A stretch of 51,775 bases of DNA from Oceanobacillus polygoni (GCF_008304605.1 NZ_PIJY01000045.1:1-51775), one strand, 5' to 3'. Positions 1 to 8,762 are shown, counted from the first letter of the stretch. Numbers and translations: made by a program. Notes: generated by a model not told the origin, from the letters alone.

Positions 1-6
1 ATTAAA

Positions 7-41
7 CTGCCACAGTCCTGTTGAATTTAGGACTATGGCAG
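7..41. terminator. Bidirectional terminator hairpin at the ylbJ 3' side
   Basis: CTGCCA (7-12) pairs with TGGCAG (36-41), and the stem continues through AGTCCT/AGGACT. On the minus strand the stem is followed directly by TTTAAT, which suits the end of ylbJ. On the plus strand a T run starts about eight bases after the stem. Confidence 0.6.
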
Positions 42-74
42 CGTAGGTGTTTTTTCTTATCCCGTTTTACTGGG

Positions 75-103
75 CCAGTTCAGTCTACGGGAGCTGGTTT
101 TTT
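75..103 (+). terminator. Rho-independent terminator for an upstream plus-strand gene
   Basis: CCAGTTC (75-81) pairs with GAGCTGG (91-97) with one G-U pair, and six T follow. It would end a plus-strand transcript entering from the left of the window. Confidence 0.55.
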
Positions 104-115
104 ATCCTTTTGAGT

Positions 116-1330
116 TTATTTAAAACTTCTCCTATAAAGAATAAGCGCAGAGAGTGCTAAACAAGCAATCGTAACAATCGGTCCAACATCTTTTAAATAA
201 TAAAGAATCATTCCCCACAAATTCCCTGTTAAATCGAAATGGGAAACAGGTATTTCATTCATATCAATTGTCTGCCTGTCCAAATATAGCGGTTTGTATA
301 GAATAATGGTTAATATAACAGCAAAACAACCATGTAAAATCCTAGCAAAAAAATATGGGAAATAACGAATATCTGTTTTTGAAAGAATACTAGCTACTTG
401 TGCGTGAATCGAAAGACCATTAAAACCGAGAATAAAGCTGATAATAATTGCTTGCTGTAGTAAGGTATCTGTCATCGTCTGAGAGATCATACTTGCCCCA
501 ATTGTAATTTCAAATAAACCTGAAAAAATTGGAAGCGCCAAATCCGTAGGGAAATCGATAAGAATTAAAAGCTGTTCCCAAATTGTAGCGATAGCAGATG
601 AAATACCAACTAAAAATAACAGTTTTATTAGAACTGAAAAAAGAATGATGAATCCACCAACCATGACTAAAGTTTTAATGGAATTTAACACAGCATCCCC
701 AAGAATTTCCCCTAGTGGTTTATTCGCTTTTACACGTGATTCGTGCATTTCTCGAAAAGCTTTTATTAGTGAAACTTTCTGCATGCTTGTTTTTTTCCTA
801 CGCTTTGTTGCTTCTTCCTTTCTTCCATAGAACCGCATGCAAAAACCAACCATTGCATTACTTGTATAATGACAGACTGCTAAAAGTGCTCCCAGCTTTA
901 AATCATGGAAAAATCCAGCAGAGATTGCTCCGAAAATAAATAATGGACTGGAATTATTGGTAAATGAAACGAGTCGTTCCGCTTCAATTTTCGACAGCTG
1001 CTTCTCTTCCCGTAAACGCGCTGTTATCTTTGCCCCTGTAGGATAGCCGCTGGCCATTCCCATCATCCACCCGAAACTTCCAGAGCCTGGAACGTTGAAT
1101 AATGGTCGCATGATTGGTTCAAACAATATTCCAAAAAAGTTTACAACCCCAAATGCAAGCAATAATTCAGCCGTAATAAAAAATGGGAGCAGGGAAGGAA
1201 ATACTACTTCCCACCACATATTTAATCCGCGAATGCCGGCTTCTAATGCCTGATCAGGAAAGCGGATTAAAGAAATCGTTAAAAAAATGGAAAGACTTGA
1301 ATAAATGAAGGTTTTAAGTAATTGTCCCAA
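116..1330 (-). CDS. ylbJ: Sporulation integral membrane protein YlbJ
   Basis: A polytopic membrane protein of 404 aa with hydrophobic segments along most of its length and a nucleoside-recognition (Gate) type core. A glycine-rich stretch (GMASGYPTGAK) follows the third segment. In B. subtilis the family is expressed in the mother cell under SigE and is needed for heat-resistant spores; the transported substrate is unknown. The start is a TTG at 1330, supported by AGGAGG at 1338-1343 seven bases upstream; no in-frame ATG has a comparable site. It is transcribed divergently from ylbL, the same neighbourhood as in other Bacillaceae. I saw no convincing SigE promoter in the 188-nt divergent region. 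Confidence 0.9.
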   Translation of the reverse strand: MGQLLKTFIYSSLSIFLTISLIRFPDQALEAGIRGLNMWWEVVFPSLLPFFITAELLLAFGVVNFFGILFEPIMRPLFNVPGSGSFGWMMGMASGYPTGAKITARLREEKQLSKIEAERLVSFTNNSSPLFIFGAISAGFFHDLKLGALLAVCHYTSNAMVGFCMRFYGRKEEATKRRKKTSMQKVSLIKAFREMHESRVKANKPLGEILGDAVLNSIKTLVMVGGFIILFSVLIKLLFLVGISSAIATIWEQLLILIDFPTDLALPIFSGLFEITIGASMISQTMTDTLLQQAIIISFILGFNGLSIHAQVASILSKTDIRYFPYFFARILHGCFAVILTIILYKPLYLDRQTIDMNEIPVSHFDLTGNLWGMILYYLKDVGPIVTIACLALSALILYRRSFK

Positions 1331-1518
1331 TCGAAAGCCTCCTACGAAATGAACCTAGCTCTGTACAACTTATTTCGTTAGTAGTAGAATTATTCTAGCT
1401 TGTACTAAACGTGATTCGAAAAAGTACGATCTGTACAATATACGCTCATACAACAGATAAATATTCCATAGACATGTTAAAGAAATGTTTGGAAGGAAGA
1501 AAGGGGCCATAAGTTGCG

Positions 1519-2538
1519 ATGAGAATGACAAAAAGAAATGTACTATTTTTTATTATCATAATTGCTCTCGTTTACTTTCTTGGTACATATCAATTACCAT
1601 ATTATATTCAAAAACCCGGTGGAGCGAATGCCCTAAACCCTATTGTGGAGGTTGCAGATAGTTTTGAAAGTGAAGGAGACATGCACCTTGTAACAGTAAG
1701 TGGCCTTCAAGCAACGCCAATTCAGTATGTGTTGGCTAAACTATTCGCCTATCATGATATCTTGCCATTGGATCAAGTGTTCCCAGAAGGGATTTCACAA
1801 GATGATTATATGCATGCTCAGCTGCAAGTGATGGAGAGCTCACAGGAAGCTGCGACAGTAGTAGCCTATGAAGCTGCAGGTGAAGATATAACCATTGAAT
1901 ATCGAGGTGTCTATGTTGTTTCTGTTGTTGATGGTATGCCGGCAGAAGGAAAGCTTGAAACAGGGGACCGGATTATTGGAATTGATGGTCATGAAATTCG
2001 AGAATCAGCGGATTTAATTCAGTATGTGGATAATAAAGAAGCTGGAGATACTGTTCTAATCGAATTTGTTCGTGAGGATGAGACGAAGGAAGCAGAGATT
2101 ACGCTTGAGGAATTTAGTAGCTTAGACAATCGAGTGGGCATCGGAATTAGTCTTGTTACAGATCGTAATGTAACAGTTGACCGAGAAATTCAGTTTTCTA
2201 GTGGAAACATAGGTGGCCCAAGTGCGGGATTAATGTTCACTTTGGAAATTTACGATCAATTAACAGAAGAAGATATTACAAAAGGTTATGAGATTGCTGG
2301 TACTGGAGAAATCGATTATGATGGAAATGTACTTCGAATCGGTGGAATTGATAAGAAAATAGTCGCTGCAGATAAAGAAGGAATCGATATTTTCTTTGCA
2401 CCAAATGAAAAAGGAGCAGCAGATTCTAATTATGAACTTGCGAAGAAAACAGCGGAAGAAATCGGCACCGATATGCAGGTTATCCCTGTAGATACATTTG
2501 ACGATGCATTACGTTTTTTAGAGGAACTAAAAGAATAA
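1519..2538 (+). CDS. ylbL: YlbL, membrane-anchored PDZ/Lon-type serine protease (SepM-like)
   Basis: The 339-aa protein has one N-terminal transmembrane segment (about residues 7-25), a PDZ domain (about 115-195) and a C-terminal Lon-type proteolytic domain. The catalytic serine is in GGPSAGLM (Ser235) and the general-base lysine is Lys279 or Lys280 in GGIDKK, giving a Ser-Lys dyad. The active site would lie outside the membrane. The B. subtilis homologue has been linked to DNA-damage checkpoint recovery by degrading a cell-division inhibitor, and streptococcal SepM processes a peptide pheromone; which role applies here is unknown. Length matches the family. The purine-rich GGGG at 1502-1505 is a weak, distant ribosome site for the ATG at 1519. 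A strong bidirectional hairpin ends the gene. Confidence 0.9.
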   Translation: MRMTKRNVLFFIIIIALVYFLGTYQLPYYIQKPGGANALNPIVEVADSFESEGDMHLVTVSGLQATPIQYVLAKLFAYHDILPLDQVFPEGISQDDYMHAQLQVMESSQEAATVVAYEAAGEDITIEYRGVYVVSVVDGMPAEGKLETGDRIIGIDGHEIRESADLIQYVDNKEAGDTVLIEFVREDETKEAEITLEEFSSLDNRVGIGISLVTDRNVTVDREIQFSSGNIGGPSAGLMFTLEIYDQLTEEDITKGYEIAGTGEIDYDGNVLRIGGIDKKIVAADKEGIDIFFAPNEKGAADSNYELAKKTAEEIGTDMQVIPVDTFDDALRFLEELKE

Positions 2539-2573
2539 GTTGAGTATGAAATGAGTTCTGTAGATAATAAAAA

Positions 2574-2620
2574 TAGCTGTAAAAAATAGATCTTGGAAAA
2601 GATCTATTTTTTTACAGCTA
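2574..2620. terminator. Bidirectional terminator between ylbL and tmcAL
   Basis: A long stem is formed by AGCTGTAAAAAATAGATCTT (2575-2594) and its near-perfect complement (2599-2619), with a GGAA loop. Internal A and T runs let it work for both convergent genes. Confidence 0.85.
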
Positions 2621-2662
2621 GCAACCTAATACTGGACAATCATCGTAAGTGAAGATGCTTTG

Positions 2663-3874
2663 TTATAGTATGATCGGTGCTTGTAATTCCTGTTTAAACA
2701 GCATTTGTCTGCTTCGTGGTGGCAGAATGCTATAATAGGCATTTGTTGCTTTTTCCTCGATAGATAATATATCGTGTTGATTCCTGCCTAAGCTTGATAG
2801 GATTGGAACATTTATTTGTTTCTTTTGTTGATTTAAATAGTTTCTTCCGTTGTTGGTTAGACCGAGTACACGAACGTATGGTACGGACGAAGCTTCAAAA
2901 ATCCTCTCTACATCAGCTTTTTTTGTATTCGTTAATATATGGACAAATATTCGCTGGATTCTTGTCCATGTGTAACGTTTGGTTTTAATAGCTTCAACCC
3001 AGGATTGGAAGGAATTAGCCGTTCTAGCTGCAGTTTTAATTCTGTATTCAATCCCTTCATCAACACCATGTATATTTGCAAGCTCATCTTTTGACATAGT
3101 CATCACTCGGTAGTGTAAAAGCGGGAAGTATTTTTCCCAATCATGCCAATAAGTAGCTGTACGCTTATATTGTTGTAATTGGTGGACAGTTTCTGTTGGA
3201 AGACTATCGGTAATGTTAGGTACCAATGCATGTTGTTTCATTAGTTCTTTACGAATACTAGTTGCACTAGCGATCGTTCCAGTTATTGTTTCATCATGAA
3301 AGGCATTCGCTTTCCGTTTTATCGTTAATGGTGTAATTGGTAGGTTGTTTTCCATAATTGCTTTCACATAGCTGTACCCAAGAATATTATTTGGCTTTGA
3401 TAAATCCATACTTGTATCTGTAAGCCCTATTTCTTTATAAGCAAATGTACTAGCTTCCGGAAAGGAACTTCCAGCATCTAAATAATGTTTAAGTATATGA
3501 TCATAGGTTGATGAATTCTCTTTAAACGTATGATAGCTTGATATAAAGCTATTTATTGATCCTGATTCACTCCCGAAGCAGATGCTATTCACACCGAATG
3601 CAGAAAGTGTTTTAACAGCTCCAGTAGCAAAAATATCACTATGCTGCACTGCATATACGTAAGGGAGTTCAAGTACAACATCGATGCCTGTGTGAAGTGC
3701 AGCTCTTGCGCGATGAAATTTATCGATGATAGCAGGTTCGCCACGCTGCAAAAATGAGCCACTCATGACAGCAACTACACAGTCGGCAGCAGCTGTTTTT
3801 TTAGCTTCCTCCAAATGATAGACATGCCCATTATGGAATGGATTGTATTCGACAATTAGACCACATACATTCAT
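2663..3874 (-). CDS. tmcAL: tRNA(Met) cytidine acetate ligase TmcAL (YlbM)
   Basis: TmcAL uses ATP and acetate to make N4-acetylcytidine at the wobble position of elongator tRNA-Met. The N-terminus carries the nucleotidyltransferase signature GLIVEYNPFHNGH, with HNGH at residues 14-17, and a second motif SATSIRK lies mid-protein, as expected of HIGH/ISSTSIR-type adenylyltransferases. I place the start at 3874 (403 aa, MNVCGLIVEYN) rather than the in-frame ATG at 3889. Homologues begin a few residues before GLIVEYN, and GGGAG at 3882-3886 sits eight bases upstream of 3874, whereas 3889 has no ribosome site. It is divergent from ylbN, as in B. subtilis. Confidence 0.92.
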   Translation of the reverse strand: MNVCGLIVEYNPFHNGHVYHLEEAKKTAAADCVVAVMSGSFLQRGEPAIIDKFHRARAALHTGIDVVLELPYVYAVQHSDIFATGAVKTLSAFGVNSICFGSESGSINSFISSYHTFKENSSTYDHILKHYLDAGSSFPEASTFAYKEIGLTDTSMDLSKPNNILGYSYVKAIMENNLPITPLTIKRKANAFHDETITGTIASATSIRKELMKQHALVPNITDSLPTETVHQLQQYKRTATYWHDWEKYFPLLHYRVMTMSKDELANIHGVDEGIEYRIKTAARTANSFQSWVEAIKTKRYTWTRIQRIFVHILTNTKKADVERIFEASSVPYVRVLGLTNNGRNYLNQQKKQINVPILSSLGRNQHDILSIEEKATNAYYSILPPRSRQMLFKQELQAPIIL

Positions 3875-4002
3875 TTCCTCAACTCCCATAGGGTTAATGG
3901 TTTATATTGTAACAAAATATGGTCATTACCGCATCTTCCATGCTATAATGGTTAGTAAAATTGTTAACGGGAAGAATACATAATACGTGTAAAGAAAAAA
4001 TG

Positions 4003-4031
4003 TTGACAAAAGCTAGATTTTCTTTTAAAAT
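4003..4031 (+). promoter_or_regulatory. Sigma-A promoter for ylbN-rpmF
   Basis: A consensus TTGACA (-35, 4003-4008) is followed by a 17-nt spacer and TAAAAT (-10, 4026-4031). It lies 28 nt before the ylbN start. A second candidate, the extended -10 TGCTATAAT at 3941-3949, lies further upstream. Confidence 0.75.
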
Positions 4032-4058
4032 AACTCTTGTTGCCTAGAGGTGATAATA

Positions 4059-4589
4059 TTGAAATTTACATTAAGTCAGATAAGAAAAATTGCTGTCAAT
4101 AAGCCATTTGAATTTGATGAGATTGTGGATGTTTCCGAACTTGAAACAATGAACAATGATATACGTAAAATTAAGCCCGTTCGTGTTCATGGGAAAGCTG
4201 ACATTCATGGAAATCAATTCTTTTTCTCTTTTCTGATTGAAGGGGAAATGGTATTACCATGTGCTAGAACATTGGTTGATGTTCCATATCCATTTACAGT
4301 TAAAGCAAATGAAGTGTTTTCAACTTCTTCTTATGATGAATATGATGAAGAAGAACATGAAATCCATCTAATAGATGGCGAAGTGCTTGACGTAACTCCG
4401 ATTATCAAGGAAAATATTTTATTGGAAGTCCCATTTCGTGTATTTTCCAAAGAGACAAATCCGGAAGAAGGAGCTCCTTCTAAAGGGAATGGTTGGGAAT
4501 TTATTTCAGAAGTGAAAACAGAAAAGACAATAGATCCCCGTTTGAAGAAATTGGAGTCTTTGCTTAAAAATAATAAGAAAGAAAAATAA
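4059..4589 (+). CDS. ylbN: YceD/YlbN family protein (DUF177)
   Basis: This 176-aa protein belongs to the YceD/DUF177 family, which lies directly before the L32 gene rpmF in most bacteria and is implicated in 23S rRNA accumulation; its biochemical activity is not settled. The protein has an N-terminal half rich in beta-forming residues, a central acidic run (about residues 90-105) and a lysine-rich C-terminus. The start is probably the TTG at 4059, giving MKFTLSQIRK as in homologues. The GAGGTG at 4047-4052 is then its ribosome site, and its GTG (4050) is an unlikely start. A sigma-A promoter precedes it. A structured repeat separates it from rpmF. Confidence 0.85.
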   Translation: MKFTLSQIRKIAVNKPFEFDEIVDVSELETMNNDIRKIKPVRVHGKADIHGNQFFFSFLIEGEMVLPCARTLVDVPYPFTVKANEVFSTSSYDEYDEEEHEIHLIDGEVLDVTPIIKENILLEVPFRVFSKETNPEEGAPSKGNGWEFISEVKTEKTIDPRLKKLESLLKNNKKEK

Positions 4590-4600
4590 GAATTCAATGC

Positions 4601-4749
4601 GTGTTCTCAAGGTGGATAAAAAGGACCGAGAGCCAACGAGCTTCTCGTGTGTAGTGGTGACTTCGACGTTCGACACAGAACGTGTCGGTACTTAGTCGAA
4701 GGTCTACTGCTCTCGAAGTGCCATTTTACCGGACTTTTTGAACATCCTC
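4601..4749 (-). repeat. Structured intergenic repeat, family 2, copy A
   Basis: Read on the minus strand, this roughly 149-bp element begins GATGTTCAAAAAGTCCG and ends near GGTCCTTTTTATCC and GAGAACAC. The same borders occur at 22846-22962 on the plus strand. Inside are CGACAC/GTGTCG and CGAGAGC/GCTCTCG stems. It fills the ylbN-rpmF gap and has no open reading frame of note. Confidence 0.6.
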
Positions 4750-4790
4750 TAACATTCAAGTTTTACTTTCATTTGAAGGAGGTGTAAGTC

Positions 4791-4964
4791 ATGGCAGTAC
4801 CTAAACAAAGAACGTCTAAAAAAGTTAAAAATCAACGTCGTACTCATAAAAAATTACACGTACCTGGCATGGTAGAATGTTCTAATTGTGGTGAATTAAC
4901 AAAGCCGCACCATGTTTGTAAATCTTGCGGACACTATGATGGAAAAGAAGTAGTGAGCAACTAA
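4791..4964 (+). CDS. rpmF: 50S ribosomal protein L32
   Basis: A 57-aa basic protein starting [17 protein letters not shown], a hallmark of bacterial L32, which sits in the large ribosomal subunit. CSNC and CKSC provide four cysteines for a zinc ribbon, so this is the zinc-binding paralogue type rather than a cysteine-free one. AAGGAGG at 4777-4783 is a strong ribosome site. It follows ylbN with a 201-nt gap occupied by a structured repeat, which is unusual because ylbN and rpmF are normally almost adjacent. A terminator follows 18 nt after the stop. Confidence 0.97.
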   Translation: MAVPKQRTSKKVKNQRRTHKKLHVPGMVECSNCGELTKPHHVCKSCGHYDGKEVVSN

Positions 4965-4982
4965 TATCAGGATGTACAAGAA

Positions 4983-5020
4983 ACAGATCACAATTTAAAG
5001 TGGTCTGTTTTTTATTTTTG
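4983..5020 (+). terminator. Terminator after rpmF
   Basis: ACAGATCAC (4983-4991) pairs with GTGGTCTGT (5000-5008) with one wobble pair, followed by TTTTTTATTTTT. Confidence 0.85.
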
Positions 5021-5210
5021 AAAGAAATGCGATGTAGAAGCCGTTCTAAACAACGATTATTGTACATATTTGAAAAAAAGCCTTGAAGTGTGTTCACATT
5101 TTATTTCTTTGTATAAAAGACTACAATTTTTTTGGCCGGAGTTGGTCTAGTGGATTTTGGTGAAACAATGTGCATTCCTGAAAAATTTTCGTGAGGAAGT
5201 AAGAATCCTA

Positions 5211-5239
5211 TTCTAGTACCCCTATTTTTTGCATACATT
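5211..5239 (+). promoter_or_regulatory. Candidate sigma-E promoter for gerR
   Basis: CATACATT (5232-5239) closely matches the sigma-E -10 consensus (CATACAnT). TTCTAGT (5211-5217) lies 14 nt upstream as a weak -35. The B. subtilis homologue is a sigma-E regulon member. Confidence 0.45.
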
Positions 5240-5266
5240 GATAGCAAACGTGTTAGGAGGGGTGTT

Positions 5267-5752
5267 ATGAACGATACAAGGCAGGATGCATGGACGAAGG
5301 ATGAGGATATTATCCTTGCTGAAACGGTATTGCGTTTTATTCGGGAAGGTAGGACTCAACTGGAAGCATTTAAGGAAGTTGCATCGCAGCTTTCTCGGAC
5401 ATCAGCAGCGTGTGGATTTCGCTGGAATGCTACTATTCGGAAACAATATCAAAATGCCATTCAGTTGGCTAAAGAAGAACGAAAAAGCGGGTTAAGGAAA
5501 GCGACGCCTAGTTCTAATAATAATGAATCCGAAGAACGGTATACGATAGAATCTGCTATACTTTTACTCGAAAAAATGAAAACTAATTTTGAAGAAGCTG
5601 GAAAAATGGAGTTAGACAAAGAATATCAACAGAAACTCCAAGATGTAGAGCAAGAAAACGAAAGGCTAAAAAATCAATTATCACGTTATGATAACGCGTG
5701 GCAGGAAATGAATAAGCTATGGACTTGGGTTAGAGAAAGTAAGCATAGTTAA
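5267..5752 (+). CDS. gerR: RsfA-family sporulation transcription factor (GerR/YlbO)
   Basis: A 161-aa protein with a SANT/Myb-like DNA-binding N-terminus (about residues 5-65, including [19 protein letters not shown] and [12 protein letters not shown]) typical of the RsfA family. The C-terminal half (about 95-150) is a Glu/Lys-rich coiled coil, probably for dimerisation. In B. subtilis the gene after rpmF is ylbO (gerR), a mother-cell regulator that switches off part of the SigE regulon. RsfA itself acts in the forespore; the position after rpmF favours GerR. Here it is somewhat shorter than the B. subtilis protein. AGGAGG just upstream of the ATG is a strong ribosome site. Confidence 0.85.
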   Translation: MNDTRQDAWTKDEDIILAETVLRFIREGRTQLEAFKEVASQLSRTSAACGFRWNATIRKQYQNAIQLAKEERKSGLRKATPSSNNNESEERYTIESAILLLEKMKTNFEEAGKMELDKEYQQKLQDVEQENERLKNQLSRYDNAWQEMNKLWTWVRESKHS

Positions 5753-5835
5753 TTCAAGGTAAAAAGGAATATGTAAATCCACGGCATAATAGTACATTTA
5801 TAAAATTGTCCACGTGCTTGTTCTTAGGTAGTGAA

Positions 5836-5875
5836 AAAGACATGAATTGAGATATCCCATTCATGTCTTTCTTTT
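5836..5875. terminator. Bidirectional terminator between gerR and ylbP
   Basis: AAAGACATGAAT (5836-5847) pairs perfectly with ATTCATGTCTTT (5859-5870) around an 11-nt loop, followed by CTTTTC. It lies between convergent genes. Confidence 0.8.
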
Positions 5876-5877
5876 CA

Positions 5878-6363
5878 TTAGTTATTAATAACTTCTTTTT
5901 CATGTACACCTTCAGGAAGCCAGATAAGTGGATTTTCTCCTAAGTCTCTTTCCATTTCATAATGTGCTTTTACAAATCCCATTTTTTCCCAGAATCCATG
6001 AGAATTAATCCGTGGGCTTGTTTTAATCGGTAGGTTAAAGTCTTTTGCGAAATCAACCATTAACTTGCCATATCCTCTACCTTGGTAATCTGGTAGAACC
6101 TCAAGCTTCCATAGTGTTAAATAGTCCTGTTGTGGCGAGAAGTAATAATCGTATTTTTTATTAACCTCATATAGGCTCATTCTTGCAATTAGATTATTAC
6201 CATAGTAAATCCCGTAAAAGGGAGACTTACTATCATTTTCAATGATGTTATTTTGTAAATCTTCCATCATCGTTAATTCTTGATTCCCATATTCTTTAAA
6301 ACGTTTGAATTTCTCAAGTGTCTTATAATTGACTAAAAGATTTTCAACCTTTACTTGTTCCAT
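5878..6363 (-). CDS. ylbP: GNAT-family N-acetyltransferase YlbP
   Basis: The 161-aa protein has a GNAT fold. The acetyl-CoA binding motif is WKLEVLPDYQGRGYGKLMV (about residues 95-115), and FWEKMGF matches the closing motif B. The sequence is highly similar to B. subtilis YlbP, which occupies the same position after ylbO; its substrate is unknown to me. I chose the ATG at 6363 (MEQVKVENLLVNYKTL). It has a GGGGGAG ribosome site just upstream, and homologues begin there; the longer frame to 6393 adds ten residues without a ribosome site. Confidence 0.9.
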   Translation of the reverse strand: MEQVKVENLLVNYKTLEKFKRFKEYGNQELTMMEDLQNNIIENDSKSPFYGIYYGNNLIARMSLYEVNKKYDYYFSPQQDYLTLWKLEVLPDYQGRGYGKLMVDFAKDFNLPIKTSPRINSHGFWEKMGFVKAHYEMERDLGENPLIWLPEGVHEKEVINN

Positions 6364-6567
6364 TAACTTACTCCCCCTATCTAAAGTTAGCACCTATATA
6401 CTTCACACTGTTACCTGAACCCCTAATGAAGCGTTTACTTCGTGTAAGTAAAGTATGTTTATAAATACAGTATAATACAAAAGTGATAATTTTTAAATAA
6501 GTTGTAAATCCATGTAGGGATAATCGTAAAATAACTAGAAAATTTTAAGCCATCTCATGCGCTTATC

Positions 6568-6576
6568 TGGTACAAT
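6568..6576 (+). promoter_or_regulatory. Extended -10 promoter for the DUF3397-bshC unit
   Basis: TGGTACAAT is an extended -10 (TGn plus TACAAT at 6571-6576) with no good -35. A TATAAT at 6471-6476 is an alternative. The 285-nt gap from 6364 to 6648 holds nothing else I recognise. Confidence 0.4.
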
Positions 6577-6648
6577 AAAAAAATAAGTTTATCGTGAGGA
6601 AAGGCAGAAATAATTAAGGATACTAGAAAAGGGGAAAACAGATAGCAT

Positions 6649-7029
6649 ATGCTTGATTTTTTTATTTATAGTGTTGCGTTTTTTATTACACTTCCATTGA
6701 TTGCGACGACACTCATTTATGTAATCTCGATAAAAAAACATCGAAACAAATTACGAGCGCTGCATCAAGCCGTGAATTGGACAACGATTTTATATATTGT
6801 CGCAGTTTCTATCATGCTTAATCTAATTGTGGGAAGCAGCTTTTCGGGGTGGATGATTGTTTTATTTCTCATCGCCCTAGCCAGTGTGATTATATTCCAG
6901 TGGAAAAACCATACGGAGGTCGTTTTTCGAAAGGCGATAAAAATCATTTGGCGATTCGCTTTTTTGTTGTATTTCACTTTGTACATATTGCTTGCGCTCA
7001 TAGGTGTCATTCAACGATTAGTAGGATAA
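6649..7029 (+). CDS. DUF3397 family membrane protein
   Basis: A 126-aa integral membrane protein with four predicted transmembrane helices (about residues 3-26, 42-62, 67-85 and 98-122), separated by basic loops that would face the cytoplasm. It matches the DUF3397 family found next to bshC and mraZ in many Bacillaceae. No enzymatic motif is visible and no function is established. In B. subtilis a ketopantoate reductase gene (ylbQ) precedes bshC; that gene is not here. The stop lies 93 nt before the bshC start, and the gap contains a perfect inverted repeat. Confidence 0.8.
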   Translation: MLDFFIYSVAFFITLPLIATTLIYVISIKKHRNKLRALHQAVNWTTILYIVAVSIMLNLIVGSSFSGWMIVLFLIALASVIIFQWKNHTEVVFRKAIKIIWRFAFLLYFTLYILLALIGVIQRLVG

Positions 7030-7072
7030 ATTAATAAGTATAAACAGATTAGATGAAATAGAAGTAGTTTTT

Positions 7073-7094
7073 ATGTACAATACAATTTGTACAT
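7073..7094. promoter_or_regulatory. Operator-like palindrome upstream of bshC
   Basis: ATGTACAA (7073-7080) and TTGTACAT (7087-7094) form a perfect 8-bp inverted repeat with a 6-nt spacer, 28 nt before the bshC start. There is no T run, so it is not a normal terminator. A regulator site or a promoter element is possible. Confidence 0.4.
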
Positions 7095-7122
7095 AATGAT
7101 ATATAGAAGGAGAACGGAATCC

Positions 7123-8742
7123 ATGCGAATCAACCCTATACAACTGAAGACTCAAAGTCAGCTGATAACGGATTACCGTAATAATACAGGTACTATTATG
7201 GATTTCTTTGATTATCTACCATACGATAATTACAGTCAGCGAGTCGACGATCTACATGAACGTACGTTTGATCGTAAACAGTTAACAGATGCATTATACA
7301 CAATAAATAAGGAATGGGACGCACCAGCGTCAACTTTGAATAATATTGAAAGGTTAAAAGAAACGGATAGTGTTGTAGTTATTGGAGGACAACAAGCAGG
7401 TCTCTTAACAGGACCCGTGTACACAATAAATAAAATTATCTCCATTATTCAACTTGCCCGGCAACAGGAAGAGAAGTTAGGGGTTCCGGTAATTCCTGTT
7501 TTCTGGATTGCTGGTGAAGATCATGACTTTGACGAAATTAACCATGTTTATTTACCGGATGCTTCCCAAATGAAAAAATATAAAATCCGTCACCGTTTAA
7601 TGGAGAAACGTTCTGTATCAGATATATCCATCAATCGGCAAGCTGCTGTTGAATGGGTGGATGAATTGTTTGAACAGTTGCAAGAAACCCAGTTTACGAA
7701 ACGTATTTATGACTCAATTCATGACACTATCGAGTTATCGGACACATATGCTGATTTTTTTGCTCGGATAATCTTTCATCTATTTAAGGGAGAGGGACTT
7801 GTTCTCCTAGATTCCGGTAGTGAAAAGGTTAGGCAGCTAGAAACAGAGCATTTCAAAAAAATGATAACCCATCATAAGGAAATCAGTGAAGGTGTACATG
7901 AAGCTTCTGAACGACTTGCAAAAGATGGATATACTATTTCCTTAGAGGTCAGTAAAACAGATGGGCATCTGTTTTATCATCAAGAACATGAACGAATTCT
8001 CCTTTTTAGAAACGATGAGGAAGAATGGATAGGGAAACAGAATGAAGTGTGCTTTCAGACAAATGAATTAATCTCAATTGCTGAAAATCACCCAGAGCTA
8101 TTAAGCAATAATGTGGTAACTCGTCCATTGATGCAGGAACTGCTATTTCCGACGTTAGCATTTGTTGGTGGCCCAGGTGAAATAGGGTATTGGGCTGCAT
8201 TACAACCTGCATTTCACGCATTGGAAATCAAGATGCCACCAGTGGTACCACGCTTATCATTCACAGTCGTTGAAGACAAAGTGAAGAAAGCATTAGAACG
8301 ATTTGAAATCGATATTGCTGATGCACTCAATAAAGGTGTCGGTACCTTTAAAGAGACATGGTTACAATCAAAAAGTAATCCTCCAGTTGAAGAATTGTCT
8401 GTTCAAATGAAGGAAGTAATTGAAACCGCACATCAGCCATTAAGGAAATTAGCAAAGAGCATTCGAGCTGACCTCGGTGATTTAAGTGAAAAGAATCTAG
8501 CGTATTTAAATCGTGATATTGATTTTCTAACGGAACGAATCAAGAAAGTCTTAGAAGAAAAATATGAAAAGGAATTAAAGGCTTTTGATGAAATACAAAT
8601 AGCGCTCCATCCACATGGTGGATTACAGGAGCGGGTTTGGAATCCCTTGCCATGGATCAATACTTATGGAGTGGAGATCATTTCAGAGCTAACAAGTCGA
8701 CCTTACGCTTTTGAAAAGGGTCATTATATTATCTATATTTAA
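7123..8742 (+). CDS. bshC: Bacillithiol synthase BshC (cysteine-adding enzyme)
   Basis: BshC is assigned to the last step of bacillithiol synthesis, joining cysteine to glucosamine-malate. The 539-aa product has the family's exact usual length, a Rossmann-like core with GGQQAGLLTGPVY (about residues 88-100) and a C-terminal coiled coil. I chose the ATG at 7123 (MRINPIQLKTQ) because AGAAGGAGAA precedes it at a normal distance; the upstream in-frame start at 7087 overlaps a palindrome and lacks a ribosome site. The position before mraZ is conserved in Bacillaceae. A strong terminator separates it from the dcw cluster. Confidence 0.95.
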   Translation: MRINPIQLKTQSQLITDYRNNTGTIMDFFDYLPYDNYSQRVDDLHERTFDRKQLTDALYTINKEWDAPASTLNNIERLKETDSVVVIGGQQAGLLTGPVYTINKIISIIQLARQQEEKLGVPVIPVFWIAGEDHDFDEINHVYLPDASQMKKYKIRHRLMEKRSVSDISINRQAAVEWVDELFEQLQETQFTKRIYDSIHDTIELSDTYADFFARIIFHLFKGEGLVLLDSGSEKVRQLETEHFKKMITHHKEISEGVHEASERLAKDGYTISLEVSKTDGHLFYHQEHERILLFRNDEEEWIGKQNEVCFQTNELISIAENHPELLSNNVVTRPLMQELLFPTLAFVGGPGEIGYWAALQPAFHALEIKMPPVVPRLSFTVVEDKVKKALERFEIDIADALNKGVGTFKETWLQSKSNPPVEELSVQMKEVIETAHQPLRKLAKSIRADLGDLSEKNLAYLNRDIDFLTERIKKVLEEKYEKELKAFDEIQIALHPHGGLQERVWNPLPWINTYGVEIISELTSRPYAFEKGHYIIYI

Positions 8743-8762
8743 TTGGTTTTGGGAAAGCATCA

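Noticed and set aside
1331..1518. CATACAAC at 1447-1454 as a sigma-E promoter for ylbL
   Set aside because: No acceptable -35 lies 14-15 nt upstream, so the match is not sufficient.
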